Below, in pieces: positions 1 through 13,927 of a stretch of DNA of 64,000 bases. Origin of the DNA: Henricia sp. BOLD:AAB3569. Its lineage: Eukaryota > Echinodermata > Asteroidea > Spinulosida > Echinasteridae. Made by a program: the position numbers and the translations under genes. Within the stretch, counting starts at the first letter, position 1. Each line of letters opens with the position of its first letter. The notes below the pieces were generated by a model, which ran no database searches, had not been told where the DNA came from, and saw nothing but the letters and a program-made list of their open reading frames with translations. The DNA is taken from assembly GCA_037783545.1 (NCBI GenBank), contig JBBELK010001543.1, positions 186,001-250,000 of the forward strand, read 5' to 3'.

Positions 1-3000
1 TCCAAATTTGCCGACGTTTGGACCACACTTTGCTCAAATTGCCGAGCCAAACTGCGGTGCGTTAACGACAGTCCGAATGACTGAGCATGCGCACAACTCA
101 GGAGTACCCCAAAGAGGTGTGTACAGACAGCCACGGTTTGCGTGAGAGCAGTCAGGAAGCCTCAACCCAGTTTTTTCTAAACTTTGATATTTCTCTGCCA
201 TTTCCCGGCGAAAGTCTGTCAATTTTTTTATGACAAGTGCGCAATATAGAGAGTTTAGGGCATGCAAAATTTGAAGTTCGTCGGAACATTTTTCGACCTC
301 CAAATTTGCCGACGTTTGGACCACACTTTGACCAAATTGCCGAGCCAAACGGCGGTGCGTTAACGACAGTCCGAATGACTGAGCATGCGCACAACTCAGG
401 AGTACCCCAAAGAGGTGTGTACAGACAGCCACGGTTTGCGTGAGAGCAGTCAGGAAGCCTCAACCCAGTTTTTTCTAAACTTTGAAATTTCTCTGCCATT
501 TCCCGGCGAAAGTCTGTCAATTTTTTATGACAAGTGCGTAATATAGAGAGTTTAGGGCATGCAAAATTTGAAGTTCGTCGGAACATTGTTCGACCTCCAA
601 ATTTGCCGACGTTTGGACCACACTTTGACCAAATTGCCGAGCCAAACTGCGGTGCGTTAACGACAGTCCGAATGACTGAGCATGCGCACAACTCAGGAGT
701 ACCCCAAAGAGGTGTGTACAGACAGCCACGGTTTGCGTGAGAGCAGTCAGGAAGCCTCAACCCAGTTTTTTCTAAACTTTGAAATTTCTCTGCCATTTCC
801 CGGCGAAAGTCTGTCAATTTTTTTATGACAAGTGCGCAATATAGAGAGTTTAGGGCATGCAAAATTTGAAGTTCGTCGGAACATTTTTCGACCTCCAAAT
901 TTGCCGACGTTTGGACCACACTTTGACCAAATTGCCGAGCCAAACTGCGGTGCGTTAATGACAGTCCGAATGACTGAGCATGCGCACAACTCAGGAGTAC
1001 CCCAAAGAGGTGTGTACAGACAGCCACGGTTTGCGTGAGAGCAGTCAGGAAGCCTCAACCCAGTTTTTTCTAAACTTTGAAATTTCTCTGCCATTTCCCG
1101 GCGAAAGTCTGTCAATTTTTTTATGACAAGTGCGCAATATAGAGAGTTTAGGGCATGCAAAATTTGAAGTTCGTCGGAACATTTTTCGACCTCCAAATTT
1201 GCCGACGTTTGGACCACACTTTGACCAAATTGCCGAGCCAAACTGCGGTGCGTTAACGACAGTCCGAATGACTGAGCATGCGCACAACTCAGGAGTACCC
1301 CAAAGAGGTGTGTACAGACAGCCACGGTTTGCGTGAGAGCAGTCAGGAAGCCTCAACCCAGTTTTTTCTAAACTTTGAAATTTCTCTGCCATTTCCCGGC
1401 GAAAGTCTGTCAATTTTTTATGACAAGTGCGTAATATAGAGAGTTTAGGGCATGCAAAATTTGAAGTTCGTCGGAACATTGTTCGACCTCCAAATTTGCC
1501 GACGTTTGGACCACACTTTGACCAAATTGCCGAGCCAAACTGCGGTGCGTTAACGACAGTCCGAATGACTGAGCATGCGCACAACTCAGGAGTACCCCAA
1601 AGAGGTGTGTACAGACAGCCACGGTTTGCGTGAGAGCAGTCAGGAAGCCTCAACCCAGTTTTTTCTAAACTTTGAAATTTCTCTGCCATTTCCCGGCGAA
1701 AGTCTGTCAATTTTTTTATGACAAGTGCGCAATATAGAGAGTTTAGGGCATGCAAAATTTGAAGTTCGTCGGAACATTTTTCGACCTCCAAATTTGCCGA
1801 CGTTTGGACCACACTTTGACCAAATTGCCGAGCCAAACTGCGGTGCGTTAACGACAGTCCGAATGACTGAGCATGCGCACAACTCAGGAGTACCCCAAAG
1901 AGGTGTGTACAGACAGCCACGGTTTGCGTGAGAGCAGTCAGGAAGCCTCAACCCAGTTTTTTCTAAACTTTGAAATTTCTCTGCCATTTCCCGGCGAAAG
2001 TCTGTCAATTTTTTTATGACAAGTGCGCAATATAGAGAGTTTAGGGCATGCAAAATTTGAAGTTCGTCGGAACATTTTTCGACCTCCAAATTTGCCGACG
2101 TTTGGACCACACTTTGACCAAATTGCCGAGCCAAACTGCGGTGCGTTAACGACAGTCCGAATGACTGAGCATGCGCACAACTCAGGAGTACCCCAAAGAG
2201 GTGTGTACAGACAGCCACGGTTTGCGTGAGAGCAGTCAGGAAGCCTCAACCCAGTTTTTTCTAAACTTTGATATTTCTCTGCCATTTCCCGGCGAAAGTC
2301 TGTCAATTTTTTTATGACAAGTGCGCAATATAGAGAGTTTAGGGCATGCAAAATTTGAAGTTCGTCGGAACATTTTTCGACCTCCAAATTTGCCGACGTT
2401 TGGACCACACTTTGACCAAATTGCCGAGCCAAACGGCGGTGCGTTAACGACAGTCCGAATGACTGAGCATGCGCACAACTCAGGAGTACCCCAAAGAGGT
2501 GTGTACAGACAGCCACGGTTTGCGTGAGAGCAGTCAGGAAGCCTCAACCCAGTTTTTTCTAAACTTTGAAATTTCTCTGCCATTTCCCGGCGAAAGTCTG
2601 TCAATTTTTTATGACAAGTGCGTAATATAGAGAGTTTAGGGCATGCAAAATTTGAAGTTCGTCGGAACATTGTTCGACCTCCAAATTTGCCGACGTTTGG
2701 ACCACACTTTGACCAAATTGCCGAGCCAAACTGCGGTGCGTTAACGACAGTCCGAATGACTGAGCATGCGCACAACTCAGGAGTACCCCAAAGAGGTGTG
2801 TACAGACAGCCACGGTTTGCGTGAGAGCAGTCAGGAAGCCTCAACCCAGTTTTTTCTAAACTTTGAAATTTCTCTGCCATTTCCCGGCGAAAGTCTGTCA
2901 ATTTTTTTATGACAAGTGCGCAATATAGAGAGTTTAGGGCATGCAAAATTTGAAGTTCGTCGGAACATTTTTCGACCTCCAAATTTGCCGACGTTTGGAC

Positions 3001-4404
3001 CACACTTTGACCAAATTGCCGAGCCAAACTGCGGTGCGTTAACGACAGTCCGAATGACTGAGCATGCGCACAACTCAGGAGTACCCCAAAGAGGTGTGTA
3101 CAGACAGCCACGGTTTGCGTGAGAGCAGTCAGGAAGCCTCAACCCAGTTTTTTCTAAACTTTGAAATTTCTCTGCCATTTCCCGGCGAAAGTCTGTCAAT
3201 TTTTTTATGACAAGTGCGTAATATAGAGAGTTTAGGGCATGCAAAATTTGAAGTTCGTCGGAACATTGTTCGACCTCCAAATTTGCCGACGTTTGGACCA
3301 CACTTTGACCAAATTGCCGAGCCAAACTGCGGTGCGTTAACGACAGTCCGAATGACTGAGCATGCGCACAACTCAGGAGTACCCCAAAGAGGTGTGTACA
3401 GACAGCCACGGTTTGCGTGAGAGCAGTCAGGAAGCCTCAACCCAGTTTTTTCTAAACTTTGAAATTTCTCTGCCATTTCCCGGCGAAAGTCTGTCAATTT
3501 TTGTATGACAAGTGCGCAATATAGAGAGTTTAGGGCATGCAAAATTTGAAGTTCGTCGGAACATTTTTCGACCTCCAAATTTGCCGACGTTTGGACCACA
3601 CTTTGACCAAATTGCCGAGCCAAACTGCGGTGCGTTAACGACAGTCCGAATGACTGAGCATGCGCACAACTCAGGAGTACCCCAAAGAGGTGTGTACAGA
3701 CAGCCACGGTTTGCGTGAGAGCAGTCAGGAAGCCTCAACCCAGTTTTTTCTAAACTTTGAAATTTCTCTGCCATTTCCCGGCGAAAGTCTGTCAATTTTT
3801 TTATGACAAGTGCGCAATATAGAGAGTTTAGGGCATGCAAAATTTGAAGTTCGTCGGAACATTTTTCGACCTCCAAATTTGCCGACGTTTGGACCACACT
3901 TTGACCAAATTGCCGAGCCAAACTGCGGTGCGTTAACGACAGTCCGAATGACTGAGCATGCGCACAACTCAGGAGTACCCCAAAGAGGTGTGTACAGACA
4001 GCCACGGTTTGCGTGAGAGCAGTCAGGAAGCCTCAACCCAGTTTTTTCTAAACTTTGATATTTCTCTGCCATTTCCCGGCGAAAGTCTGTCAATTTTTTT
4101 ATGACAAGTGCGCAATATAGAGAGTTTAGGGCATGCAAAATTTGAAGTTCGTCGGAACATTTTTCGACCTCCAAATTTTCCGACGTTTGGACCACACTTT
4201 GACCAAATTGCCGAGCCAAACGGCGGTGCGTTAACGACAGTCCGAATGACTGAGCATGCGCACAACTCAGGAGTACCCCAAAGAGGTGTGTACAGACAGC
4301 CACGGTTTGCGTGAGAGCAGTCAGGAAGCCTCAACCCAGTTTTTTCTAAACTTTGAAATTTCTCTGCCATTTCCCGGCGAAAGTCTGTCAATTTTTTATG
4401 ACAA

Positions 4405-7400
4405 GTGCGTAATATAGAGAGTTTAGGGCATGCAAAATTTGAAGTTCGTCGGAACATTGTTCGACCTCCAAATTTGCCGACGTTTGGACCACACTTTGAC
4501 CAAATTGCCGAGCCAAACTGCGGTGCGTTAACGACAGTCCGAATGACTGAGCATGCGCACAACTCAGGAGTACCCCAAAGAGGTGTGTACAGACAGCCAC
4601 GGTTTGCGTGAGAGCAGTCAGGAAGCCTCAACCCAGTTTTTTCTAAACTTTGAAATTTCTCTGCCATTTCCCGGCGAAAGTCTGTCAATTTTTTTATGAC
4701 AAGTGCGCAATATAGAGAGTTTAGGGCATGCAAAATTTGAAGTTCGTCGGAACATTTTTCGACCTCCAAATTTGCCGACGTTTGGACCACACTTTGACCA
4801 AATTGCCGAGCCAAACTGCGGTGCGTTAATGACAGTCCGAATGACTGAGCATGCGCACAACTCAGGAGTACCCCAAATAGGTGTGTACAGACAGCCACGG
4901 TTTGCGTGAGAGCAGTCAGGAAGCCTCAACCCAGTTTTTTCTAAACTTTGAAATTTCTCTGCCATTTCCCGGCGAAAGTCTGTCAATTTTTTTATGACAA
5001 GTGCGCAATATAGAGAGTTTAGGGCATGCAAAATTTGAAGTTCGTCGGAACATTTTTCGACCTCCAAATTTGCCGACGTTTGGACCACACTTTGACCAAA
5101 TTGCCGAGCCAAACTGCGGTGCGTTAACGACAGTCCGAATGACTGAGCATGCGCACAACTCAGGAGTACCCCAAAGAGGTGTGTACAGACAGCCACGGTT
5201 TGCGTGAGAGCAGTCAGGAAGCCTCAACCCAGTTTTTCTAAACTTTGAAATTTCTCTGCCATTTCCCGGCGAAAGTCTGTCAATTTTTTATGACAAGTGC
5301 GTAATATAGAGAGTTTAGGGCATGCAAAATTTGAAGTTCGTCGGAACATTGTTCGACCTCCAAATTTGCCGACGTTTGGACCACACTTTGACCAAATTGC
5401 CGAGCCAAACTGCGGTGCGTTAACGACAGTCCGAATGACTGAGCATGCGCACAACTCAGGAGTACCCCAAAGAGGTGTGTACAGACAGCCACGGTTTGCG
5501 TGAGAGCAGTCAGGAAGCCTCAACCCAGTTTTTTCTAAACTTTGAAATTTCTCTGCCATTTCCCGGCGAAAGTCTGTCAATTTTTTTATGACAAGTGCGC
5601 AATATAGAGAGTTTAGGGCATGCAAAATTTGAAGTTCGTCGGAACATTTTTCGACCTCCAAATTTGCCGACGTTTGGACCACACTTTGACCAAATTGCCG
5701 AGCCAAACTGCGGTGCGTTAACGACAGTCCGAATGACTGAGCATGCGCACAACTCAGGAGTACCCCAAAGAGGTGTGTACAGACAGCCACGGTTTGCGTG
5801 AGAGCAGTCAGGAAGCCTCAACCCAGTTTTTTCTAAACTTTGAAATTTCTCTGCCATTTCCCGGCGAAAGTCTGTCAATTTTTTATGACAAGTGCGTAAT
5901 ATAGAGAGTTTAGGGCATGCAAAATTTGAAGTTCGTCGGAACATTGTTCGACCTCCAAATTTGCCGACGTTTGGACCACACTTTGACCAAATTGCCGAGC
6001 CAAACTGCGGTGCGTTAACGACAGTCCGAATGACTGAGCATGCGCACAACTCAGGAGTACCCCAAAGAGGTGTGTACAGACAGCCACGGTTTGCGTGAGA
6101 GCAGTCAGGAAGCCTCAACCCAGTTTTTTCTAAACTTTGAAATTTCTCTGCCATTTCCCGGCGAAAGTCTGTCAATTTTTTATGACAAGTGCGTAATATA
6201 GAGAGTTTAGGGCATGCAAAATTTGAAGTTCGTCGGAACATTGTTCGACCTCCAAATTTGCCGACGTTTGGACCACACTTTGACCAAATTGCCGAGCCAA
6301 ACTGCGGTGCGTTAACGACAGTCCGAATGACTGAGCATGCGCACAACTCAGGAGTACCCCAAAGAGGTGTGTACAGACAGCCACGGTTTGCGTGAGAGCA
6401 GTCAGGAAGCCTCAACCCAGTTTTTTCTAAACTTTGAAATTTCTCTGCCATTTCCCGGCGAAAGTCTGTCAATTTTTTTATGACAAGTGCGCAATATAGA
6501 GAGTTTAGGGCATGCAAAATTTGAAGTTCGTCGGAACATTTTTCGACCTCCAAATTTGCCGACGTTTGGACCACACTTTGACCAAATTGCCGAGCCAAAC
6601 TGCGGTGCGTTAATGACAGTCCGAATGACTGAGCATGCGCACAACTCAGGAGTACCCCAAATAGGTGTGTACAGACAGCCACGGTTTGCGTGAGAGCAGT
6701 CAGGAAGCCTCAACCCAGTTTTTTCTAAACTTTGAAATTTCTCTGCCATTTCCCGGCGAAAGTCTGTCAATTTTTTTATGACAAGTGCGCAATATAGAGA
6801 GTTTAGGGCATGCAAAATTTGAAGTTCGTCGGAACATTTTTCGACCTCCAAATTTGCCGACGTTTGGACCACACTTTGACCAAATTGCCGAGCCAAACTG
6901 CGGTGCGTTAACGACAGTCCGAATGACTGAGCATGCGCACAACTCAGGAGTACCCCAAAGAGGTGTGTACAGACAGCCACGGTTTGCGTGAGAGCAGTCA
7001 GGAAGCCTCAACCCAGTTTTTCTAAACTTTGAAATTTCTCTGCCATTTCCCGGCGAAAGTCTGTCAATTTTTTATGACAAGTGCGTAATATAGAGAGTTT
7101 AGGGCATGCAAAATTTGAAGTTCGTCGGAACATTGTTCGACCTCCAAATTTGCCGACGTTTGGACCACACTTTGACCAAATTGCCGAGCCAAACTGCGGT
7201 GCGTTAACGACAGTCCGAATGACTGAGCATGCGCACAACTCAGGAGTACCCCAAAGAGGTGTGTACAGACAGCCACGGTTTGCGTGAGAGCAGTCAGGAA
7301 GCCTCAACCCAGTTTTTTCTAAACTTTGAAATTTCTCTGCCATTTCCCGGCGAAAGTCTGTCAATTTTTTTATGACAAGTGCGCAATATAGAGAGTTTAG

Positions 7401-7972
7401 GGCATGCAAAATTTGAAGTTCGTCGGAACATTTTTCGACCTCCAAATTTGCCGACGTTTGGACCACACTTTGACCAAATTGCCGAGCCAAACTGCGGTGC
7501 GTTAACGACAGTCCGAATGACTGAGCATGCGCACAACTCAGGAGTACCCCAAAGAGGTGTGTACAGACAGCCACGGTTTGCGTGAGAGCAGTCAGGAAGC
7601 CTCAACCCAGTTTTTTCTAAACTTTGAAATTTCTCTGCCATTTCCCGGCGAAAGTCTGTCAATTTTTTATGACAAGTGCGTAATATAGAGAGTTTAGGGC
7701 ATGCAAAATTTGAAGTTCGTCGGAACATTGTTCGACCTCCAAATTTGCCGACGTTTGGACCACACTTTGACCAAATTGCCGAGCCAAACTGCGGTGCGTT
7801 AACGACAGTCCGAATGACTGAGCATGCGCACAACTCAGGAGTACCCCAAAGAGGTGTGTACAGACAGCCACGGTTTGCGTGAGAGCAGTCAGGAAGCCTC
7901 AACCCAGTTTTTTCTAAACTTTGAAATTTCTCTGCCATTTCCCGGCGAAAGTCTGTCAATTTTTTATGACAA
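4405..7972 (+). repeat. Tandem duplication of a 6-monomer unit (2 x 1784 bp)
   Basis: The unit 4405-6188 is repeated at 6189-7972. Both copies have the same order of variants: a GTAATATAG/ACATTGTTCG type, then a TTAATGACA type that also has CCAAATAGG, a normal copy, a GTAATATAG type preceded by a shortened five-T run (about 5233 and 7017), a normal copy, and another GTAATATAG type. Sharing of the rare short T-run and the CCAAATAGG substitution (4874 and 6658) shows recent copying of the whole block rather than parallel mutation. The next monomer, at 7973, breaks the pattern. Confidence 0.85.
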
Positions 7973-9460
7973 GTGCGCAATATAGAGAGTTTAGGGCATG
8001 CAAAATTTGAAGTTCGTCGGAAAATTTTTCGACCTCCAAATTTGCCGACGTTTGGACCACACTTTGACCAAATTGCCGAGCCAAACTGCGGTGCGTTAAC
8101 GACAGTCCGAATGACTGAGCATGCGCACAACTCAGGAGTACCCCAAAGAGGTGTGTACAGACAGTCACGGTTTGCGTGAGAGCAGTCAGGAAGCCTCAAC
8201 CCAGTTTTTTTCTAAACTTTGAAATTTCTCTGCCATTTCCCGGCTAAAAGCCTGTCAATTTTTTATGACAAGTGCGCAATATAGAGAGTTTAGGGCATGC
8301 AAAATTTGAAGTTCGTCGGAACATTTTTCGACCTCCAAATTTGCCGACGTTTGGACCACACTTTGACCAAATTGCCGAGCCAAACTGCGGTGCGTTAACG
8401 ACAGTCCGAATGACTGAGCATGCGCACAACTCAGGAGTACCCCAAAGAGGTGTGTACAGACAGCCACGGTTTGCGTGAGAGCAGTCAGGAAGCCTCAACC
8501 CAGTTTTTTCTAAACTTTGAAATTTCTCTGCCATTTCCCGGCGAAAGTCTGTCAATTTTGTATGACAAGTGCGCAATATAGAGAGTTTAGGGCATGCAAA
8601 ATTTGAAGTTCGTCGGAACATTTTTCGACCTCCAAATTTGCCGACGTTTGGACCACACTTTGACCAAATTGCCGAGCCAAACTGCGGTGCGTTAACGACA
8701 GTCCAAATGACTGAGCATGCGCACAACTCAGGAGTACCCCAAAGAGGTGTGTACAGACAGCCACGGTTTGCGTGACAGCAGTCAGGAAGCCTCAACCCAG
8801 TTTTTTCTAAACTTTGAAATTTCTCTGCCATTTCCCGGCGAAAGTCTGTCAATTTTTTATGACAAGTGCGCAATATAGAGAGTTTAGGGCATGCAAAATT
8901 TGAAGTTTGTCGGAACATTTTTCGACCTCCAAATTTGCCGACGTTTGGACCACACTTTGACCAAATTGCCGAGCCAAACTGCGGTGCGTTAACGACAGTC
9001 CGAATGACTGAGCATGCGCACAACTCAGGAGTACCCCAAAGAGGTGTGTACAGACAGCCACGGTTTGCGTGAGAGCAGTCAGGAAGCCTCAACCCAGTTT
9101 TTTTCTAAACTTTGAAATTTCTCTGCCATTTCCCGGCGAAAGTCTGTCAATTTGTTATGACAAGTGCGTAATATAGAGAGTTTAGGGCATGCAACATTTG
9201 AAGTTCGTCGGAACATTGTTCGACCTCCAAATTTGCCGACGTTTGGACCACACTTTGACCAAATTGCCGAGCCAAACTGCGGTGCGTTAACGACAGTCCG
9301 AATGACTGAGCATGCGCACAACTCAGGAGTACCCCAAAGAGGTGTGTACAGACAGCCACGGTTTGCGTGAGAGCAGTCAGGAAGCCTCAACCCAGTTTTT
9401 TCTAAACTTTGAAATTTCTCTGCCATTTCCCGGCGAAAGTCTGTCAATTTTTTATGACAA

Positions 9461-10652
9461 GTGCGCAATATAGAGAGTTTAGGGCATGCAAAATTTGAAG
9501 TTCGTCGGAACATTTTTCGACCTCCAAATTTGCCGACGTTTGGACCACACTTTGACCAAATTGCCGAGCCAAACTGCGGTGCGTTAACGACAGTCCGAAT
9601 GACTGAGCATGCGCACAACTCAGGAGTACCCCAAAGAGGTGTGTACAGACAGTCACGGTTTGCGTGAGAGCAGTCAGGAAGCCTCAACCCAGTTTTTTTC
9701 TAAACTTTGAAATTTCTCTGCCATTTCCCGGCTAAAAGCCTGTACATTTTTTATGACAAGTGCGCAATATAGAGAGTTTAGGGCATGCAAAATTTGAAGT
9801 TCGTCGGAACATTTTTCGACCTCCAAATTTGCCGACGTTTGGACCACACTTTGACCAAATTGCCGAGCCAAACTGCGGTGCGTTAACGACAGTCCGAAAG
9901 ACTGAGCATGCGCACAACTCAGGAGTACCCCAAAGAGGTGTGTACAGACAGCCACGGTTTGCGTGAGAGCAGTCAGGAAGCCTCAACCCAGTTTTTTCTA
10001 AACTTTGAAATTTCTCTGCCATTTCCCGGCGAAAGTCTGTCAATTTTTTATGACAAGTGCGCAATATAGAGAGTTTAGGGCATGCAAAATTTGAAGTTCG
10101 TCGGAACATTTTTCGACCTCCAAATTTGCCGACGTTTGGACCACACTTTGACCAAATTGCCGAGCCAAACTGCGGTGCGTTAACGACAGTCCGAATGACT
10201 GAGCATGCGCACAACTCAGGAGTACCCCAAAGAGGTGTGTACAGACAGTCACGGTTTGCGTGAGAGCAGTCAGGAAGCCTCAACCCAGTTTTTTTCTAAA
10301 CTTTGAAATTTCTCTGCCATTTCCCGGCTAAAAGCCTGTACATTTTTTATGACAAGTGCGCAATATAGAGAGTTTAGGGCATGCAAAATTTGAAGTTCGT
10401 CGGAACATTTTTCGACCTCCAAATTTGCCGACGTTTGGACCACACTTTGACCAAATTGCCGAGCCAAACTGCGGTGCGTTAACGACAGTCCGAATGACTG
10501 AGCATGCGCACAACTCAGGAGTACCCCAAAGAGGTGTGTACAGACAGCCACGGTTTGCGTGAGAGCAATCAGGAAGCCTCAACCCATTTTTTTCTAAACT
10601 TTGAAATTTCTCTGCCATTTCCCGGCGAAAGTCTGTCAATTTTTTATGACAA
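9461..10652 (+). repeat. Dimer duplication (2 x 596 bp)
   Basis: The pair 9461-10056 is repeated at 10057-10652. In both, the first monomer has CAGACAGTCACGG instead of CAGACAGCCACGG, followed by a seven-T run and the unusual GGCTAAAAGCCTGTACAT stretch in place of GGCGAAAGTCTGTCAAT. A related GGCTAAAAGCCTG copy lies just upstream near 8243. Confidence 0.8.
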
Positions 10653-11844
10653 GTGCGCAATATAGAGAGTTTAGGGCATGCAAAATTTGAAGTTCGTCGG
10701 AACATTTTTCGACCTCCAAATTTGCCGACGTTTGGACCACACTTTGACCAAATTGCCGAGCCAAACTGCGGTGCGTTAACGACAGTCCGAATGACTGAGC
10801 ATGCGCACAACTCAGGAGTACCCCAAAGAGGTGTGTACAGACAGCCACGGTTTGCGTGAGAGCGGTCAGGAAGCCTCAACCCAGTTTTTTTCTAAACTTT
10901 GAAATTTCTCTGCCATTTCCCGGCGAAAGTCTGTCAATTTGTTATGACAAGTGCGCAATAGAGAGAGTTTAGGGCATGCCAAATTTGAAGTTCGTCGGAA
11001 CATTTTTCGACCTCCAAATTTGCCGACGTTTGGACCACACTTTGACCAAATTGCCGAGCCAAACTGCGGTGCGTTAACGACAGTCCGAATGACTGAGCAT
11101 GCGCACAACTAAGGAGTACCCCAAAGAGGTGTGTACAGACAGCCACGGTTTGCGTCAGAGCGGTCAGGGAGCCTCAACCCAGTTTTTTTCTAAACTTTGA
11201 AATTTCTCTGCCATTTCCCGGCGAAAGTCTGTAATTTTTTTATGACAAGTGCGCAATATAGAGAGTTTAGGGCATGCAAAATTTGAAGTTCGTCGGAACA
11301 TTTTTCGACCTCCAAATTTGCCGACGTTTGGACCACACTTTGACCAAATTGCCGAGCCAAACTGCGGTGCGTTAACGACAGTCCGAATGACTGAGCATGC
11401 GCACAACTCAGGAGTACCCCAAAGAGGTGTGTACAGACAGCCACGGTTTGCGTGAGAGCAGTCAGGAAGCCTCAACCCAGTTTTTTTCTAAACTTTGAAA
11501 TTTCTCTGCCATTTCCCGGCGAAAGTCTGTCAATTTTTTATGACAATTGCGCAATATAGAGAGTTTAGGGCATGCAACATTTGAAGTTCGTCGGAACATT
11601 TTTCGACCTCCAAATTTGCCGACGTTTGGACCACACTTTGACCAAATTGCCGAGCCAAACTGCGGTGCGTTAACGACAGTCCGAATGACTGAGCATGCGC
11701 ACAACTCAGGAGTACCCCAAAGAGGTGTGTACAGACAGCCACGGTTTGCGTGAGAGCAGTCAGGAAGCCTCAACCCAGTTTTTTCTAAACTTTGAAATTT
11801 CTCTGCCATTTCCCGGCGAAAGTCTGTCAATTTTTTTATGACAA

Positions 11845-13630
11845 GTGCGCAATATAGAGAGTTTAGGGCATGCAAAATTTGAAGTTCGTCGGAACATTTT
11901 TCGACCTCCAAATTTGCCGACGTTTGGACCACACTTTGACCAAATTGCCGAGCCAAACTGCGGTGCGTTAACGACAGTCCGAATGACTGAGCATGCGCAC
12001 AACTCAGGAGTACCCCAAAGATGTGTGTACAGACAGCCACGGTTTGCGTGAGAGCAGTCAGGAAGCCTCAACCCAGTTTTTTCTAAACTTTGAAATTTCT
12101 CTGCCATTTCCCGGCGAAAGTCTGTCAATTTTTTTATGACAAGTGCGCAATATAGAGAGTTTAGGGCATGCAAAATTTGAAGTTCGTCGGAACATTTTTC
12201 GACCTCCAAATTTGCCGACGTTTGGACCACACTTTGACCAAATTGCCGAGCCAAACTGCGGTGCGTTAACGACAGTCCGAATGACTGAGCATGCGCACAA
12301 CTCAGGAGTACCTCAAAGAGGTGTGTACAGACAGCCACGGTTTGCGTGAGAGCAGTCAGGAAGCCTCAACCCAGTTTTTTCTCAACTTTGAAATTTCTCT
12401 GCCATTTCCCGGCGAAAATCTGTCAATTTGTTATGACAAGTGCGCAATATAGAGAGTTTAGGGCATGCAAAATTTGAAGTTCGTCGGAACATTTTTCGAC
12501 CTCCAAATTTTCCGACGTTTGGACCACACTTTGACCAAATTGCCGAGCCAAACTGCGGTGCGTTAACGACAGTCCGAATGACTGAGCATGCGCACAACTC
12601 AGGAGTACCCCAAAGAGGTGTGTACAGACAGCCACGGTTTGCGTGAGAGCAGTCAGGAAGCCTCAACCCAGTTTTTTCTAAACTTTGAAATTTCTCTGCC
12701 ATTTCCCGGCGAAAGTCTGTCAATTTTTTTATGACAAGTGCGCAATATAGAGAGTTTAGGGCATGCAAAATTTGAAGTTCGTCGGAACATTTTTCGACCT
12801 CCAAATTTGCCGACGTTTGGACCACACTTTGACCAAATTGCCGAGCCAAACTGCGGTGCGTTAACGACAGTCCGAATGACTGAGCATGCGCACAACTCAG
12901 GAGTACCCCAAAGATGTGTGTACAGACAGCCACGGTTTGCGTGAGAGCAGTCAGGAAGCCTCAACCCAGTTTTTTCTAAACTTTGAAATTTCTCTGCCAT
13001 TTCCCGGCGAAAGTCTGTCAATTTTTTTATGACAAGTGCGCAATATAGAGAGTTTAGGGCATGCAAAATTTGAAGTTCGTCGGAACATTTTTCGACCTCC
13101 AAATTTGCCGACGTTTGGACCACACTTTGACCAAATTGCCGAGCCAAACTGCGGTGCGTTAACGACAGTCCGAATGACTGAGCATGCGCACAACTCAGGA
13201 GTACCCCAAAGAGGTGTGTACAGACAGCCACGGTTTGCGTGAGAGCAGTCAGGAAGCCTCAACCCAGTTTTTTCTAAACTTTGAAATTTCTCTTCCATTT
13301 CCCGGCGAAAGTCTGTCATTTTTTTATGACAAGTGCGCAATATAGAGAGTTTAGGGCATGCAAAATTTGAAGTTCGTCGGAACATTTTTCGACCTCCAAA
13401 TTTGCCGACGTTTGGACCACACTTTGACCAAATTTCCGAGCCAAACTGCGGTGCGTTAACGACAGTCCGAATGACTGAGCATGCGCACAACTCAGGAGTA
13501 CCCCAAAGAGGTGTGTACAGACAGCCACGGTTTGCGTGAGAGCAGTCAGGAAGCCTCAACCCAGTTTTTTCTAAACTTTGAAATTTCTCTGCCATTTCCC
13601 GGCGAAAGTCTGTCAATTTGTTATGACAAG
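11845..13630 (+). repeat. Trimer repeat (893 bp period), first pair
   Basis: The unit beginning at 11845 recurs at 12738, 893 bp later. It is marked by AAAGATGTGTGTAC in place of AAAGAGGTGTGTAC. The third monomers of the two copies differ (12440 has AAATTTTCCGACG, 13333 has AAATTTCCGAGCC), so the copies have diverged since duplication or the boundary lies before the third monomer. Confidence 0.7.
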
Positions 13631-13927
13631 TGCGCAATATAGAGAGTTTAGGGCATGCAAAATTTGAAGTTCGTCGGAACATTTTTCGACCTCCAAATTT
13701 GCCGACGTTTGGACCACACTTTGACCAAATTGCCGAGCCAAACTGCGGTGCGTTAACGACAGTCCGAATGACTGAGCATGCGCACAACTCAGGAGTACCC
13801 CAAAGAGGTGTGTACAGACAGCCACGGTTTGCGTGAGAGCAGTCAGGAAGCCTCAACCCAGTTTTTTTCTAAACTTTGAAATTTCTCTGCCATTTCCCGG
13901 CGAAAGTCTGTCAATTTTTTATGACAA

